Positions 1 through 8,900 of a stretch of DNA of 64,000 nucleotides are shown piece after piece. How positions within the stretch are numbered: position 1 is the first letter of the stretch; each line of letters begins with the position of its first letter. The position numbers and the translations under genes are program-made. Source of the DNA: Aquificota bacterium. GTDB taxonomy: Bacteria; Aquificota; Aquificia; Aquificales; Aquificaceae. The DNA is taken from assembly GCA_013153495.1 (NCBI GenBank), contig JAADEH010000012.1, positions 558,001 to 622,000 on the forward strand, written 5' to 3'. The notes under the pieces were generated by a model. It was given only the letters and a program-made list of their open reading frames with translations, was not told where the DNA came from and searched no databases.

Positions 1-567
1 AAGAAGGATACCCTTCAGAAGGAGGAGCTTCTCAGACTTTTAAATAGAAAGCTGGCGAGCGTGAGGGTAAGCACAAAGGTATCCGATTACTCCCGGAAGA
101 GATTTTACGAAACCGTGGAAATATCTCCCGACGGGAGTGAGATAAGGTTGTTGTCTCCGATAAGCGGGAGGGTTCTGTCCGTATATAAGAGGGAAGGAGA
201 AATCGTGAGAAGCGGAGAGCCTATACTTGCTCTCGAAGACACGGGAAAGAGGGGTTATGTGATAGGACGGTTCAAAAAGAAGGATGCGATATTTATAAAT
301 GTCGGAGACGAAGCGGTGGTGTATTTCCCTTCTCTGGGTGTGTCTGTTAAAGGCACCGTAACCGCAATAGGCAAGTTCAGTATGTATGACGAAAGCGTAG
401 TGTCCGAATCGGAAGAGTATGCCCTCGAAGACGTTCCCGTAAAGGTAGTTTTGGAAGAAATCCCCGAAGGTGCTCACCAGGGGCTTAAGGCGGAGGTGGC
501 GGTAAAGACGAGAAATTACAAGCCCTTCATAATTCAGTTTTTGGAAAGGCTGTTAAATGAAGGCTAA
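1..567 (+). CDS. Membrane-fusion (HlyD/Alg44-like) protein, 5' end outside window
   Basis: The reading frame is open from base 1, so the gene starts before the window; the GTG at 61 is only an internal codon. The visible 188 residues hold a lipoyl/biotinyl-like hairpin (LSPISGRVLSVYKREGE and GEPILALED) followed by a beta-barrel region, the usual layout of HlyD-type periplasmic adaptor proteins. It overlaps the next gene by 11 nt. That gene encodes an Alg8-like polysaccharide polymerase, so this protein is probably the Alg44-like periplasmic co-polymerase. Alg44 carries an N-terminal PilZ domain that binds c-di-GMP; that part, if present, lies outside the window. The family call is good; the Alg44 role is inferred from context. 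Confidence 0.72.
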   Translation, partial: KKDTLQKEELLRLLNRKLASVRVSTKVSDYSRKRFYETVEISPDGSEIRLLSPISGRVLSVYKREGEIVRSGEPILALEDTGKRGYVIGRFKKKDAIFINVGDEAVVYFPSLGVSVKGTVTAIGKFSMYDESVVSESEEYALEDVPVKVVLEEIPEGAHQGLKAEVAVKTRNYKPFIIQFLERLLNEG

Positions 568-3217
568 GTGGGAGATAAGCTCTCGGGACGAGTTTAAGAG
601 GGACTACCTTTCAACCGCTTTCTTTGTAGTGCTTTGGGTAGGAATATCTCTCGTAATACTTCTTTCTCTCCCGGAGAGAGCTTGGTCTATAAAGTTACAG
701 GGCTTGGTTGCAATAGCCTTCATAGGAATCTGGAGATACAGCTGGTTCATGTTAAATGTGGTCAACGCACTGGTTTTCAAATACCTGAAGTTCCCTGAGA
801 TTAAGAAAAAAGCCTTTTCTGTTGACAATCCGTATCCTAAGAGACTCTACTTCATGATACCGTCCTACAAGGAAGCCTTTGAAGTTAGCGCTCAGGTGTT
901 CAAGGCTCTCGCCATAGAAGTTTATAAAATCCCTTCTGAGGTTTACGTTTACGTCTCGGTAGGTTCGGAGGAGGAGGCACACTTCATAGAAAGTGTGGTC
1001 AGGGCAAACGACCCCGCAAGACGGATAAACCTCGTATTCCTGAAGCAGGAGATGGGAAAGAGGGTAGCTATGGGACACACCCTCAGAGCCATAGCACGGC
1101 ACTTTAACAACCCCCTAAACTGGCACCCTGATTACAGAAACGACATCGTCGTGTTCATGGACGGAGACACGGTTATGGGTAGAAACTCCCTGCTGAAAAC
1201 TCTCCCCTACTTCAGGGCATTTCCCAGACTCGGGGCACTCACCACCGACGAGGGTATTAACTACATAGGGAGGTCTAAGTGGATATACCTCTGGTATAAG
1301 CTCAAGTTTGCAAAAAGACATCTCATGATGATGTCCCACAGCCTTCACTGGAAGGTTCTAACCCTGACGGGTAGATGGTCAGCCTTTAGGGCAAATATAG
1401 TTCTGTCCGAGGAGTTCATAAGATACGTGGAAGCGGACCACATAGACCACTACCTCTTCGGGCGGTTCAGGTTTCTGATGGGGGACGACAAGAGCACCTG
1501 GTTTTACCTGCTCAAGGAAGGCTGGGATATGCTCTACATTCCCGACGCAATTGTCTGGTCCACCGAAGATAGAACGGGAAACTTCTTCAAGATAACGGGT
1601 TCTCTCATGTTCAGATGGTATGGGAACATGCTCAGGAACAACTGGAGGGCTATAAAGCTGGGTCCTTACAGGATAGGAAGTTGGTTTATATGGTGGGCGC
1701 TTGTGGACCAGAGAATTTCCATGTGGACCACTCTCGTGGGACCAACGGGAGCAACCCTACTCTCCCTCTTCGTATCACCCTTTTACTGGGTCTTTTACCT
1801 CGTGTGGGCTATATGGGTGAGGGTCATTCAGATACTCATACTCGACCTCGTAACAAAGCTAAATCCCCACCCGGTGCATCTTCTTCAGCACCTTTACGAC
1901 CAGTGGGTCGGCTCAATCATAAAAATTTATGCCTCTTCCAACCTTGCCAAGCAAAAGTGGGCAAAGAAAGCGTCTCAGGTTTTGGAGGCTCAAGTTCCCT
2001 CCTTAAGAACCGCCAGAGCGGTCTTTCGATACTTTCTCATGTTCTTTTACTTCTCCCTGTTCGTGTTTTTCGTAGGCATATACGTGGGCGTATTCAAACT
2101 ACCAAGCCTGCCTCATCTGATAGGTTTCGCTCACGGGGCGCAGGCGGACTGCCTACCCCAAAGATACGGAATTTTCCCGGCAGACGGAAAGGACGATTCG
2201 GAAGGTCTAAACAGACTTCTTTCGGAGTGCTCTAAGGTAGAACTTCCCGAAGGTAGATACCTTATTGAAAAACCAATTGTCATTTCCAAAAGCGGAACCG
2301 TCCTCGAAGGGAAAGGGAAGGTAGTTCTCGTCTCCAAGATAAAAGGTCGGGGAAAAGCGGTAATCCTTATAAAGGGGAACAGGGGAAAGCTCGTAGGAAA
2401 AACCTTCAAACCCTCACCAGAAGGTAGTGAGGAGGTCTATGCACGACTGACCGCAAAACCACCTTTTATTTTTCTGAGAAAGGAGAACACAGAAGAGTTT
2501 TTGAAATCCATCGGCTCAAAGGTGTGGTTTAGAAAGTATCCCGCAGTCAGACGGGGAATATACAGGGTAAAGGAAGTTGAAGAGAACAAAATTCTCCTCT
2601 TCGACAAACTCGACATAGACTACCCCGCAGGAACGCAGGTGTGGATACCCCAGATGATAGAAGGTGTGGTAGTAAGAAACCTGACGGTAATTCAGGAAAC
2701 GGATGGAAACCCGAAGGAAACCAAGTTTGTGTATGAGAACCTATTCCCCGATTACAGGGTTGATGGTATAAGGGTCGAGTGGGGGTCCTTCGTGAGGATA
2801 GAAAATGTGAGGGTAATTATGGCTGGGAGGCACCCCTTAGCCTTGGAAAACTCCTACGGAATATATGTCAGCGGTTTAGAAGTTAACGGCTCGTGGAACA
2901 AAGGTGCGGGTGGAAACGGCTACGTTCGTGTTTCGGGAACCAGAAAGAGCCTGGTCGAGAACTGCAAGATAAAGGGAATACGGCACTTTACCTTCCAGTG
3001 GGCTTCCTCGGAAAACCTACTAAGAAATTGCTACTTGGAGGTGGACATAAACTTCCACGGAGGATACACGAGGTTTAACGAGGTCAGAGAGGTTCACATA
3101 TCGATACCACCGGAACACCCCTGGGCACCCGTGGAGAAAACGCCCCGGAACGCTCGCTGGGCACCGCCGGACGGAAAGGGAAACAGGGTTTTAAATGCAA
3201 CCTTAGAGTTCAAGTGA
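557..3217 (+). CDS. Alg8-like membrane glycosyltransferase fused to a pectate-lyase-type beta-helix domain
   Basis: The 886-residue protein has two N-terminal membrane segments (about 18-36 and 48-70), a family 2 glycosyltransferase domain, several membrane segments (about 375-430 and 495-520) and a C-terminal domain from about residue 535. Processive synthase motifs are visible: DGDT at 202-205, GDDKST at 309-314 and an RW motif at 353-354, the last two resembling alginate polymerase Alg8. The C-terminal part opens with GIFPADGKDD (DGKDD at 543-547) and PEGRYLIEKP, typical of the first coils of pectate lyase/epimerase right-handed beta-helices, and should face the periplasm. Alginate systems use separate proteins for polymerisation (Alg8) and for epimerase or lyase action (AlgG, AlgL); a fusion is unusual. 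It probably makes and modifies an exopolysaccharide. The sugar cannot be read from the sequence. Confidence 0.82.
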   Translation: MKAKWEISSRDEFKRDYLSTAFFVVLWVGISLVILLSLPERAWSIKLQGLVAIAFIGIWRYSWFMLNVVNALVFKYLKFPEIKKKAFSVDNPYPKRLYFMIPSYKEAFEVSAQVFKALAIEVYKIPSEVYVYVSVGSEEEAHFIESVVRANDPARRINLVFLKQEMGKRVAMGHTLRAIARHFNNPLNWHPDYRNDIVVFMDGDTVMGRNSLLKTLPYFRAFPRLGALTTDEGINYIGRSKWIYLWYKLKFAKRHLMMMSHSLHWKVLTLTGRWSAFRANIVLSEEFIRYVEADHIDHYLFGRFRFLMGDDKSTWFYLLKEGWDMLYIPDAIVWSTEDRTGNFFKITGSLMFRWYGNMLRNNWRAIKLGPYRIGSWFIWWALVDQRISMWTTLVGPTGATLLSLFVSPFYWVFYLVWAIWVRVIQILILDLVTKLNPHPVHLLQHLYDQWVGSIIKIYASSNLAKQKWAKKASQVLEAQVPSLRTARAVFRYFLMFFYFSLFVFFVGIYVGVFKLPSLPHLIGFAHGAQADCLPQRYGIFPADGKDDSEGLNRLLSECSKVELPEGRYLIEKPIVISKSGTVLEGKGKVVLVSKIKGRGKAVILIKGNRGKLVGKTFKPSPEGSEEVYARLTAKPPFIFLRKENTEEFLKSIGSKVWFRKYPAVRRGIYRVKEVEENKILLFDKLDIDYPAGTQVWIPQMIEGVVVRNLTVIQETDGNPKETKFVYENLFPDYRVDGIRVEWGSFVRIENVRVIMAGRHPLALENSYGIYVSGLEVNGSWNKGAGGNGYVRVSGTRKSLVENCKIKGIRHFTFQWASSENLLRNCYLEVDINFHGGYTRFNEVREVHISIPPEHPWAPVEKTPRNARWAPPDGKGNRVLNATLEFK

Positions 3218-3234
3218 TATCTTAAAAAGTTCAA

Positions 3235-4455
3235 ATGGAAGAGGAAAGGAACCCACAGCTTGTAAGATACTCATGGCAAAGCCTGGAACTTTTAGCAAGT
3301 GAGTTCAAAAGGAAACCGTTCAGGCTGAGCTTTCCCAAACCCCTCGAGGACACCTTCGGAGAATACTACGTCCGCAAATACATAGGTAAGTTCAGAACCG
3401 CCATAGTTTTAGGAGTTATCCTCTACTCCCTGTTCGGACTTATAGACTGGCTTACCTTTCCCCATCTGAAGGAAGAACTCTGGCTATTCAGATTCGGAAT
3501 TTTCTTGCCGGTGGGAATAGTTTCCGCAGTTCTCTCATTCCTCATTACGAAGGAGAAAGAGCTTCAGTGGGCACAAACCCTGAGCGTCGTGGTGGGTGGA
3601 TTGTGCATAGTGGGAATGATGGCAGTTATAGGTGGGAAGGAGTCCGTTCTATACGTAACAGGTTTATTGCTCGTGGTGATTTACACAAACGCTTTATCCG
3701 CCATAAGGTTCAGGTATGCACTCCTTGCCTCTTTTATCATACTCCTATCTTACTTTCTGACGGATCTTCTTTACATAAAGTGCGGAACGGAGACCCTCAT
3801 ACTCGAAAGCGCTTACCTCCTCACGGGAAACATAATCTCCCTCACGGTGAACTACTTTCTCGAAAGACACACCCGCATAGATTTCCTCAACTCCCTCATA
3901 CTCTCCTACGAAAAGAAACAGTTTGAAAAGTTATCTTACATAGACCCCCTGACGGGGGTAGCAAACAGAAGAAAGTTCGAGGAGAACCTGCAAAGGGAAT
4001 GGTTCAGGCTCACAAGGTTAAATAGTCCCCTCTCCCTGCTGGTCATAGACATAGATTTTTTTAAGAGCTTTAACGACACCCTCGGACATCCCGAAGGGGA
4101 CCGAGCCTTAATCAAGGTTGCGGGAGCAATAAGCGCAAGCGTCAGAGGTAGCACGGACACGATAGCCAGATACGGAGGTGAAGAGTTCGTCGTTCTCCTT
4201 CCGGAAACCGATTTGGAACAGGCTAAAAGAACCGCAGAGCGAATAAGAACGACCGTTATGGGACTCAGGATAAGGCACCCGGCTTCAGAAGCGGGGGAGT
4301 TTCTCAGCGTAAGCATAGGAGTTGCCTCCGTTTTCCCCTCCAAAGATAAAAGTCCAAAGGAATTAATCCAAGTAGCGGACCAGGCTCTTTACAGAGCCAA
4401 GGAAAAGGGTAGAAACAGGGTGGAGATTGTAAAATTAAGCTATGACCAGAGCTAA
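3235..4455 (+). CDS. Membrane-anchored GGDEF diguanylate cyclase
   Basis: The 406-residue protein has about six membrane helices (roughly residues 55-220) and a C-terminal GGDEF domain. The active-site loop reads GGEEF at 314-318, a catalytically competent variant, so it should make c-di-GMP from two GTP. The product-inhibition RxxD site that normally precedes it is altered: the local sequence is RGSTD, with one extra residue between Arg and Asp. It lies 17 nt after the polysaccharide polymerase gene and is probably cotranscribed, which suggests local c-di-GMP supply to the synthase/adaptor pair. No clear Shine-Dalgarno precedes the ATG. Confidence 0.9.
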   Translation: MEEERNPQLVRYSWQSLELLASEFKRKPFRLSFPKPLEDTFGEYYVRKYIGKFRTAIVLGVILYSLFGLIDWLTFPHLKEELWLFRFGIFLPVGIVSAVLSFLITKEKELQWAQTLSVVVGGLCIVGMMAVIGGKESVLYVTGLLLVVIYTNALSAIRFRYALLASFIILLSYFLTDLLYIKCGTETLILESAYLLTGNIISLTVNYFLERHTRIDFLNSLILSYEKKQFEKLSYIDPLTGVANRRKFEENLQREWFRLTRLNSPLSLLVIDIDFFKSFNDTLGHPEGDRALIKVAGAISASVRGSTDTIARYGGEEFVVLLPETDLEQAKRTAERIRTTVMGLRIRHPASEAGEFLSVSIGVASVFPSKDKSPKELIQVADQALYRAKEKGRNRVEIVKLSYDQS

Positions 4456-5047
4456 AATCGCTGTCTCGGAAATAATAGATGCGGGAAGGTTTTTAAACTC
4501 AAAGGGATGGGTCCCCGCAACGAGCGGAAACATATCCGTCAGGGTAAATGAAAGCACCATAGCCATAACCGCTTCAGGAAAACACAAAGGCAGACTTACG
4601 GAGGAGGACATTCTTCTCGTTGACCTCGAAGGCAGACCTCTTGAAAATAAAAAACCCTCTGCGGAGACGCTCCTTCACGTTCTTATATACAAACTCTACC
4701 CGGAAGTAAATGCGGTGGTTCACACCCACTCCCCGAACGCAACCCTCATATCGAGACTTGCCAAAGGCTCGGTAGAGCTGGAAGACTACGAACTACTCAA
4801 AGCCTTCCCCCAAATCACCACCCACGAGACTAAAATCCACGTTCCCGTCTTCGAAAACGACCAGGACATGAAACGCCTGTCAGAAAAGGTAAAAGCCTAC
4901 CTGAAGAAACACAAAGACGTTCACGGTTTCCTGATAGCTTCCCACGGACTCTACACCTGGGGAAGGGATATGGAGAGTGCACTCATACATGCGGAAGCTT
5001 ACGAGTTTCTGTTCGAGTGCGAGCTAAAGCTAATGGCTATCCGATAA
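4442..5047 (+). CDS. mtnB: Methylthioribulose-1-phosphate dehydratase (MtnB)
   Basis: A class II aldolase/adducin family protein of 201 residues. It has the ATSGNIS substrate loop and the zinc ligands H94 and H96 (HTH) and H168 (SHGLYTWG), in the spacing of MtnB, the dehydratase of the methionine salvage pathway. The ATG overlaps the end of the diguanylate cyclase gene by 14 nt, so translation is probably coupled. The main alternative would be another class II aldolase such as fuculose-phosphate aldolase, but length and motifs favour MtnB. It abuts the convergent V4R gene with no gap. Confidence 0.85.
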   Translation: MTRAKIAVSEIIDAGRFLNSKGWVPATSGNISVRVNESTIAITASGKHKGRLTEEDILLVDLEGRPLENKKPSAETLLHVLIYKLYPEVNAVVHTHSPNATLISRLAKGSVELEDYELLKAFPQITTHETKIHVPVFENDQDMKRLSEKVKAYLKKHKDVHGFLIASHGLYTWGRDMESALIHAEAYEFLFECELKLMAIR

Positions 5048-5533
5048 CTACTTCTGCTTTATCCTGAAGGTGCACCTGTCGTATCCCTGTGCCGCACAGG
5101 TAATCTCCTCGACCTCAAACTTCTTGTCAAGGAGGTCCGTCAAAAATCCCTTAAAGAAGCCAGCCATAGGCTTGCACACGGGTTTTTGGCTCTTTCCTAT
5201 CGCCTCAACGAGTATAGAACCCTCAACGTATATCTCCTTAGACTCGAGGTCATACTCCATAAGGTCTATAAGTCTCGAGGACTCCGCTATTATGGTCAGA
5301 AGTTCTAAGGCTTCGTCAAGCCGGTCCGTATAAACCCCGTATCTCTCCTTCAGGGTTTTTGCCCCCTTCTTTCCGCCGTATTCCGCAGCCTTCTTGATTA
5401 TCCTGTCTATTCCGAACTTGGAGAGCTTATAGACGTCCCTGTATCCATCTATAAGAGCGTCCCTGTGAATGAGGACGGACTCCCGCTCTATGGCTTCCGC
5501 AAGCGCCCTTATGTTATCCTTCAGATATCCCAT
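5048..5533 (-). CDS. V4R (4-vinyl reductase) domain protein
   Basis: The 161-residue protein ends in a V4R domain, recognised by the closing CAAQGYDRCTFRI pattern. Three cysteines are in place (C120, C146, C154), and in this family they may bind zinc or another ligand. V4R domains act as small-molecule-binding modules in regulators and in proteins linked to bacteriochlorophyll or phenol metabolism. There is no DNA-binding domain; the N-terminal half is helical. The start overlaps the end of the upstream MIP18-type gene by 13 nt, so the two form an operon. The ligand is unknown. Confidence 0.72.
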   Translation of the reverse strand: MGYLKDNIRALAEAIERESVLIHRDALIDGYRDVYKLSKFGIDRIIKKAAEYGGKKGAKTLKERYGVYTDRLDEALELLTIIAESSRLIDLMEYDLESKEIYVEGSILVEAIGKSQKPVCKPMAGFFKGFLTDLLDKKFEVEEITCAAQGYDRCTFRIKQK

Positions 5534-5829
5534 CCCAGTTTCCTCAGCTGAGCCTTCCCCTCTTCGGAAATCTTATCCTTGCTCCAGGGTGGCTCGAATA
5601 CAAATTCTACAACAACGTCCTTGAGCTGAGGGAACTTTTCCAGAACCTTCTGTCTTATGTGCTCCGCAAAAAACTGCTTGGCAGGACACCCCTGCACCGT
5701 GAGGGTCATGTCTATGTAGGCTACATCGTCCTTGACACGAACGCCGTATATAAGCCCCAAATCCACTATGTTAATGGGTATCTCGGGGTCTTTGACCTCT
5801 TTTAGAGCCTCGAGTATCTCTCTCTCCAT
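5521..5829 (-). CDS. MIP18/DUF59 family protein (SufT/PaaD type)
   Basis: The 102-residue protein contains the family signature: an early DPE (residues 14-16), NIVDLGLIYG, and a conserved cysteine in TVQGCPA (C48). DUF59 proteins are linked to iron-sulfur cluster assembly or repair and to metal-sulfur cluster insertion. A close relative of SufT is likely, though no suf genes are nearby. The ATG has no Shine-Dalgarno; a TATGAT hexamer ends 6 nt before it, suggesting a leaderless message. It is divergent from gltB. Confidence 0.82.
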   Translation of the reverse strand: MEREILEALKEVKDPEIPINIVDLGLIYGVRVKDDVAYIDMTLTVQGCPAKQFFAEHIRQKVLEKFPQLKDVVVEFVFEPPWSKDKISEEGKAQLRKLGWDI

Positions 5830-5835
5830 AGGAAA

Positions 5836-5841
5836 ATCATA
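5836..5841 (-). promoter_or_regulatory. Putative -10 element of the MIP18-type gene
   Basis: On the minus strand TATGAT ends 6 nt before the ATG at 5829, with no Shine-Dalgarno between. Transcription would begin at or next to the start codon. No clear -35 is seen. Confidence 0.35.
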
Positions 5842-5884
5842 CCTGCGAGAGCCTAAAAGGGAAGGAGCTTAATCATAAAGAAGG

Positions 5885-5901
5885 AGTATATTATATATAC
5901 T
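5885..5901. promoter_or_regulatory. Inverted repeat in the gltB promoter region
   Basis: A perfect inverted repeat with 7-bp arms, AGTATAT and ATATACT, separated by TAT, lies 27 nt before the gltB start and overlaps the only TATA-rich segment of the intergenic region. It could be the -10 region itself, an operator over it, or both. No sigma-54 element is seen here. Confidence 0.4.
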
Positions 5902-5928
5902 TTTCAATTCCTGCGGAGAGGTGCGAGA

Positions 5929-8900
5929 ATGCAACTGAACGAATACGACTCCTGCGGTGTAGGTTTCGTCTGCAATATAGACGGTAGAGCGGAAAATCAG
6001 ATAGTAAGGTGGGGAGTTGAAGCGGTTAAGAACCTCACCCACAGGGGAGCCATAGGAGGAGACGGAAAAACCGGTGATGGTGCCGGTGTTCTGACCCAGA
6101 TACCCAAAAAGTTCTTTAAAAAAGTCATAGATGAATTGGGATATCAGATATCGGACATAGATAACCTCGCTGTCGGAGTCTTCTTCCTATACCAGCCCTT
6201 GGAGGACAAAATAGTTGCGGAGTTCGTAAAGGAAGGAATAAAGGTCTTAGGCTGGAGGGATGTTCCCACCGATACCGATGCGGTAGGTGAGTCCGCCCTC
6301 AAAGTTATGCCCACCATAAAGCACCTTCTCCTCGACATGGAGTCAATCCCTCAAGACCAGAGGGACATAAAGCTCTACCTTATCCGCAGGAAGATAGAAA
6401 AGAAATTCGGAGATGACAAGGTCTATATACCTTCCCTCTCAACGAGGGAGATAGTCTATAAGGGGATGCTCGTCGCTCCACAGCTGGACAGGTTCTACCC
6501 GGACCTGAAGGACCCCGATTACGAGAGCGCTTACTGCCTCTTCCACCAGAGGTATTCCACAAACACCCTCCCCAACTGGAGACTTGCCCAACCTCTCAGG
6601 CTCTCCGCCCACAACGGAGAGATAAACACAATTCAGGGGAACAGGAACTGGATGGTAGCCCTCCAGCACGAGCTTGAACACGAAGTCTTGGGAGACAAGA
6701 AGGACCTTATAAAACCCTTGGTTTCTTACGACGAGAGCGACTCCGCCTCTTTGGACAGGGTCTTTGAGCTTCTATGCCTCGTGGGTTTCTCACCCGAGCA
6801 CGCCATAAACATGCTCATACCCCCCGCCTGGGAGCACGTCCCCGAGCTTTCCGACGAGGTTAAAGCCTTCTTCGAATACCAGTCCCTTCTCATGAAGCCC
6901 TGGGACGGACCCGCAGCGATAGCCTTCGTCTATGGAAACAAGATAGGTGCTCACTTGGACAGAAACGGACTCAGACCCGCTCGCTACATACTCACGGAAG
7001 ACGGGGTTATGGTCTTAGGTTCGGAAGTGGGAATGATAGACCTCGGGGACAGGAAGGTCAAGGAGAAGGGAAGGCTCGGACCCGGAGACACGATTGTGGT
7101 GGACCTCTCCAAGGGAGAGGTGAAGAAAACCAAAGAGATACTCGAAGACCTCGCAAGCCAGAAGCCTTACAAGGAGTGGATAGATAAGCACCTTCTCAGG
7201 CTCTCAAAGCTCACGGAAGGCAAAGCCCTCGGCATCCCGAAGGAAGACCCAGAGAGACTCAGAAAGCAGATAGCCTTCGGCTGGACCGAGGAAGAGGTAA
7301 AGAACGTCATCCAATACATGGCTCAGACAGGCAAAGAACCCACCTTCTCTATGGGAGACGACACACCCCTTCCACCCCTCTCGGAAAAACCCAAGCTCCT
7401 CTTCAGATACTTCAAGCAGAGGTTCGCTCAGGTTACCAATCCGCCCATAGACCCCATAAGGGAAAGGCTCGTTATGTCCCTGAAGATGAACCTCGGATAC
7501 AAGAGGAACTTTCTGACCGAAACCCCCGAGCACGCAAAGCGTCTTCAGATAGACTCTCCCATACTCCTTGACTACCAGCTCAAAGCTATAGAAGAGCAAA
7601 CCGAGTTCAAGGTCGTCAGAATACCGATATGCTATCCCAAAGAGAGGAGCTACAACATCGTCGAGCTTCAGGACATGGCTGGGGAGAGGAGGATTTCCGA
7701 GCTTATAATGGACGCCCTCTACGAGGAGATACCCATAAACGACCTCATGATGGGTATAGAGACCCTTCAGAGAAGGGTGGAGGAAGCGGTCCGTGAAGGT
7801 GCCCAGATAATAATCCTCTCCGACAGATACATCAGCAAGTACAGGGTGGCAATACCTTCCCTATTGGCAGTTTCCGCCTGCGTCAAGCACCTTGCTAAAG
7901 AGGGATTATCCACTAAGGTCTCCTTCATAGTAGAGACGGGTGAAGCCCGTGATACGCACCAGATAGCCTGCCTGATAGGATACGGAGCTTCCGCAGTTTA
8001 TCCATACCTCGCCTACGAGGTTATAAAGGAACTGTGCGACAAAGGTAAACTGGACATGCACTACGAGGAAGCTGTCTTCAACTACAAAAAAGCTCTCGAG
8101 GACGGACTTCTCAAGATTATGTCCAAGATGGGAATATCAACGCTGAACTCCTACCACGGAGCACAGATATTTGACACCGTTTGCCTGAACAAGGACGTAG
8201 TGGACAAGTTCTTTACGGGAACGCCCGTAACCCTCGAGGCTGACGGCATAGAGGAGATAGAGCTTTCCACCCTCGCCAGACACAACGCTGCATACGAGAC
8301 CGAAGAGCCTAAGCTCGATTACGGCGGGGACATGAAGTTCCGTAAGGGCGGTGAGTTCCACGCCTGGTCTCCCCACGTGGTCAGAGCACTTCACAAATTC
8401 TTAGATACCAAAGACTACGAAGACTACAAGGAGTTCTCCAAACTCGCCAACTCCCAGCACCCCACCTTCATAAGACACCTTCTCACCTACAAGAAAGCGG
8501 AAAATCCCATACCCATAGAGGAAGTGGAACCCGAAGAGGAAATCCTGAAGAGGTTCGTTACCGGTGGTATGTCTCTCGGAGCACTTTCTCCCGAAGCCCA
8601 CGAAGTTATAGCGGAAGCCTGCAACAGGCTCGGAATGCGCTCCAACTCCGGAGAAGGAGGAGAAGACCCCAAGAGGTATTGGACCATAAAGAACTCCGCC
8701 ATAAAGCAGGTGGCGAGCGGAAGGTTCGGAGTTACGCCCACCTACTTAGCTACCGCAAAGGATATAGAGATAAAGATAGCTCAGGGGGCAAAGCCCGGAG
8801 AGGGTGGTCAGCTCCCCGGACACAAGGTAAACGAATACATAGCAAAGCTCAGGCACTCCCAGCCGGGAGTTACCCTCATATCTCCCCCGCCCCACCACGA

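Noticed and set aside
1615-2235. 206-residue open frame inside the glycosyltransferase gene
   Set aside because: It lies wholly inside a well-supported gene in another frame, has low-complexity basic composition and no start signal.
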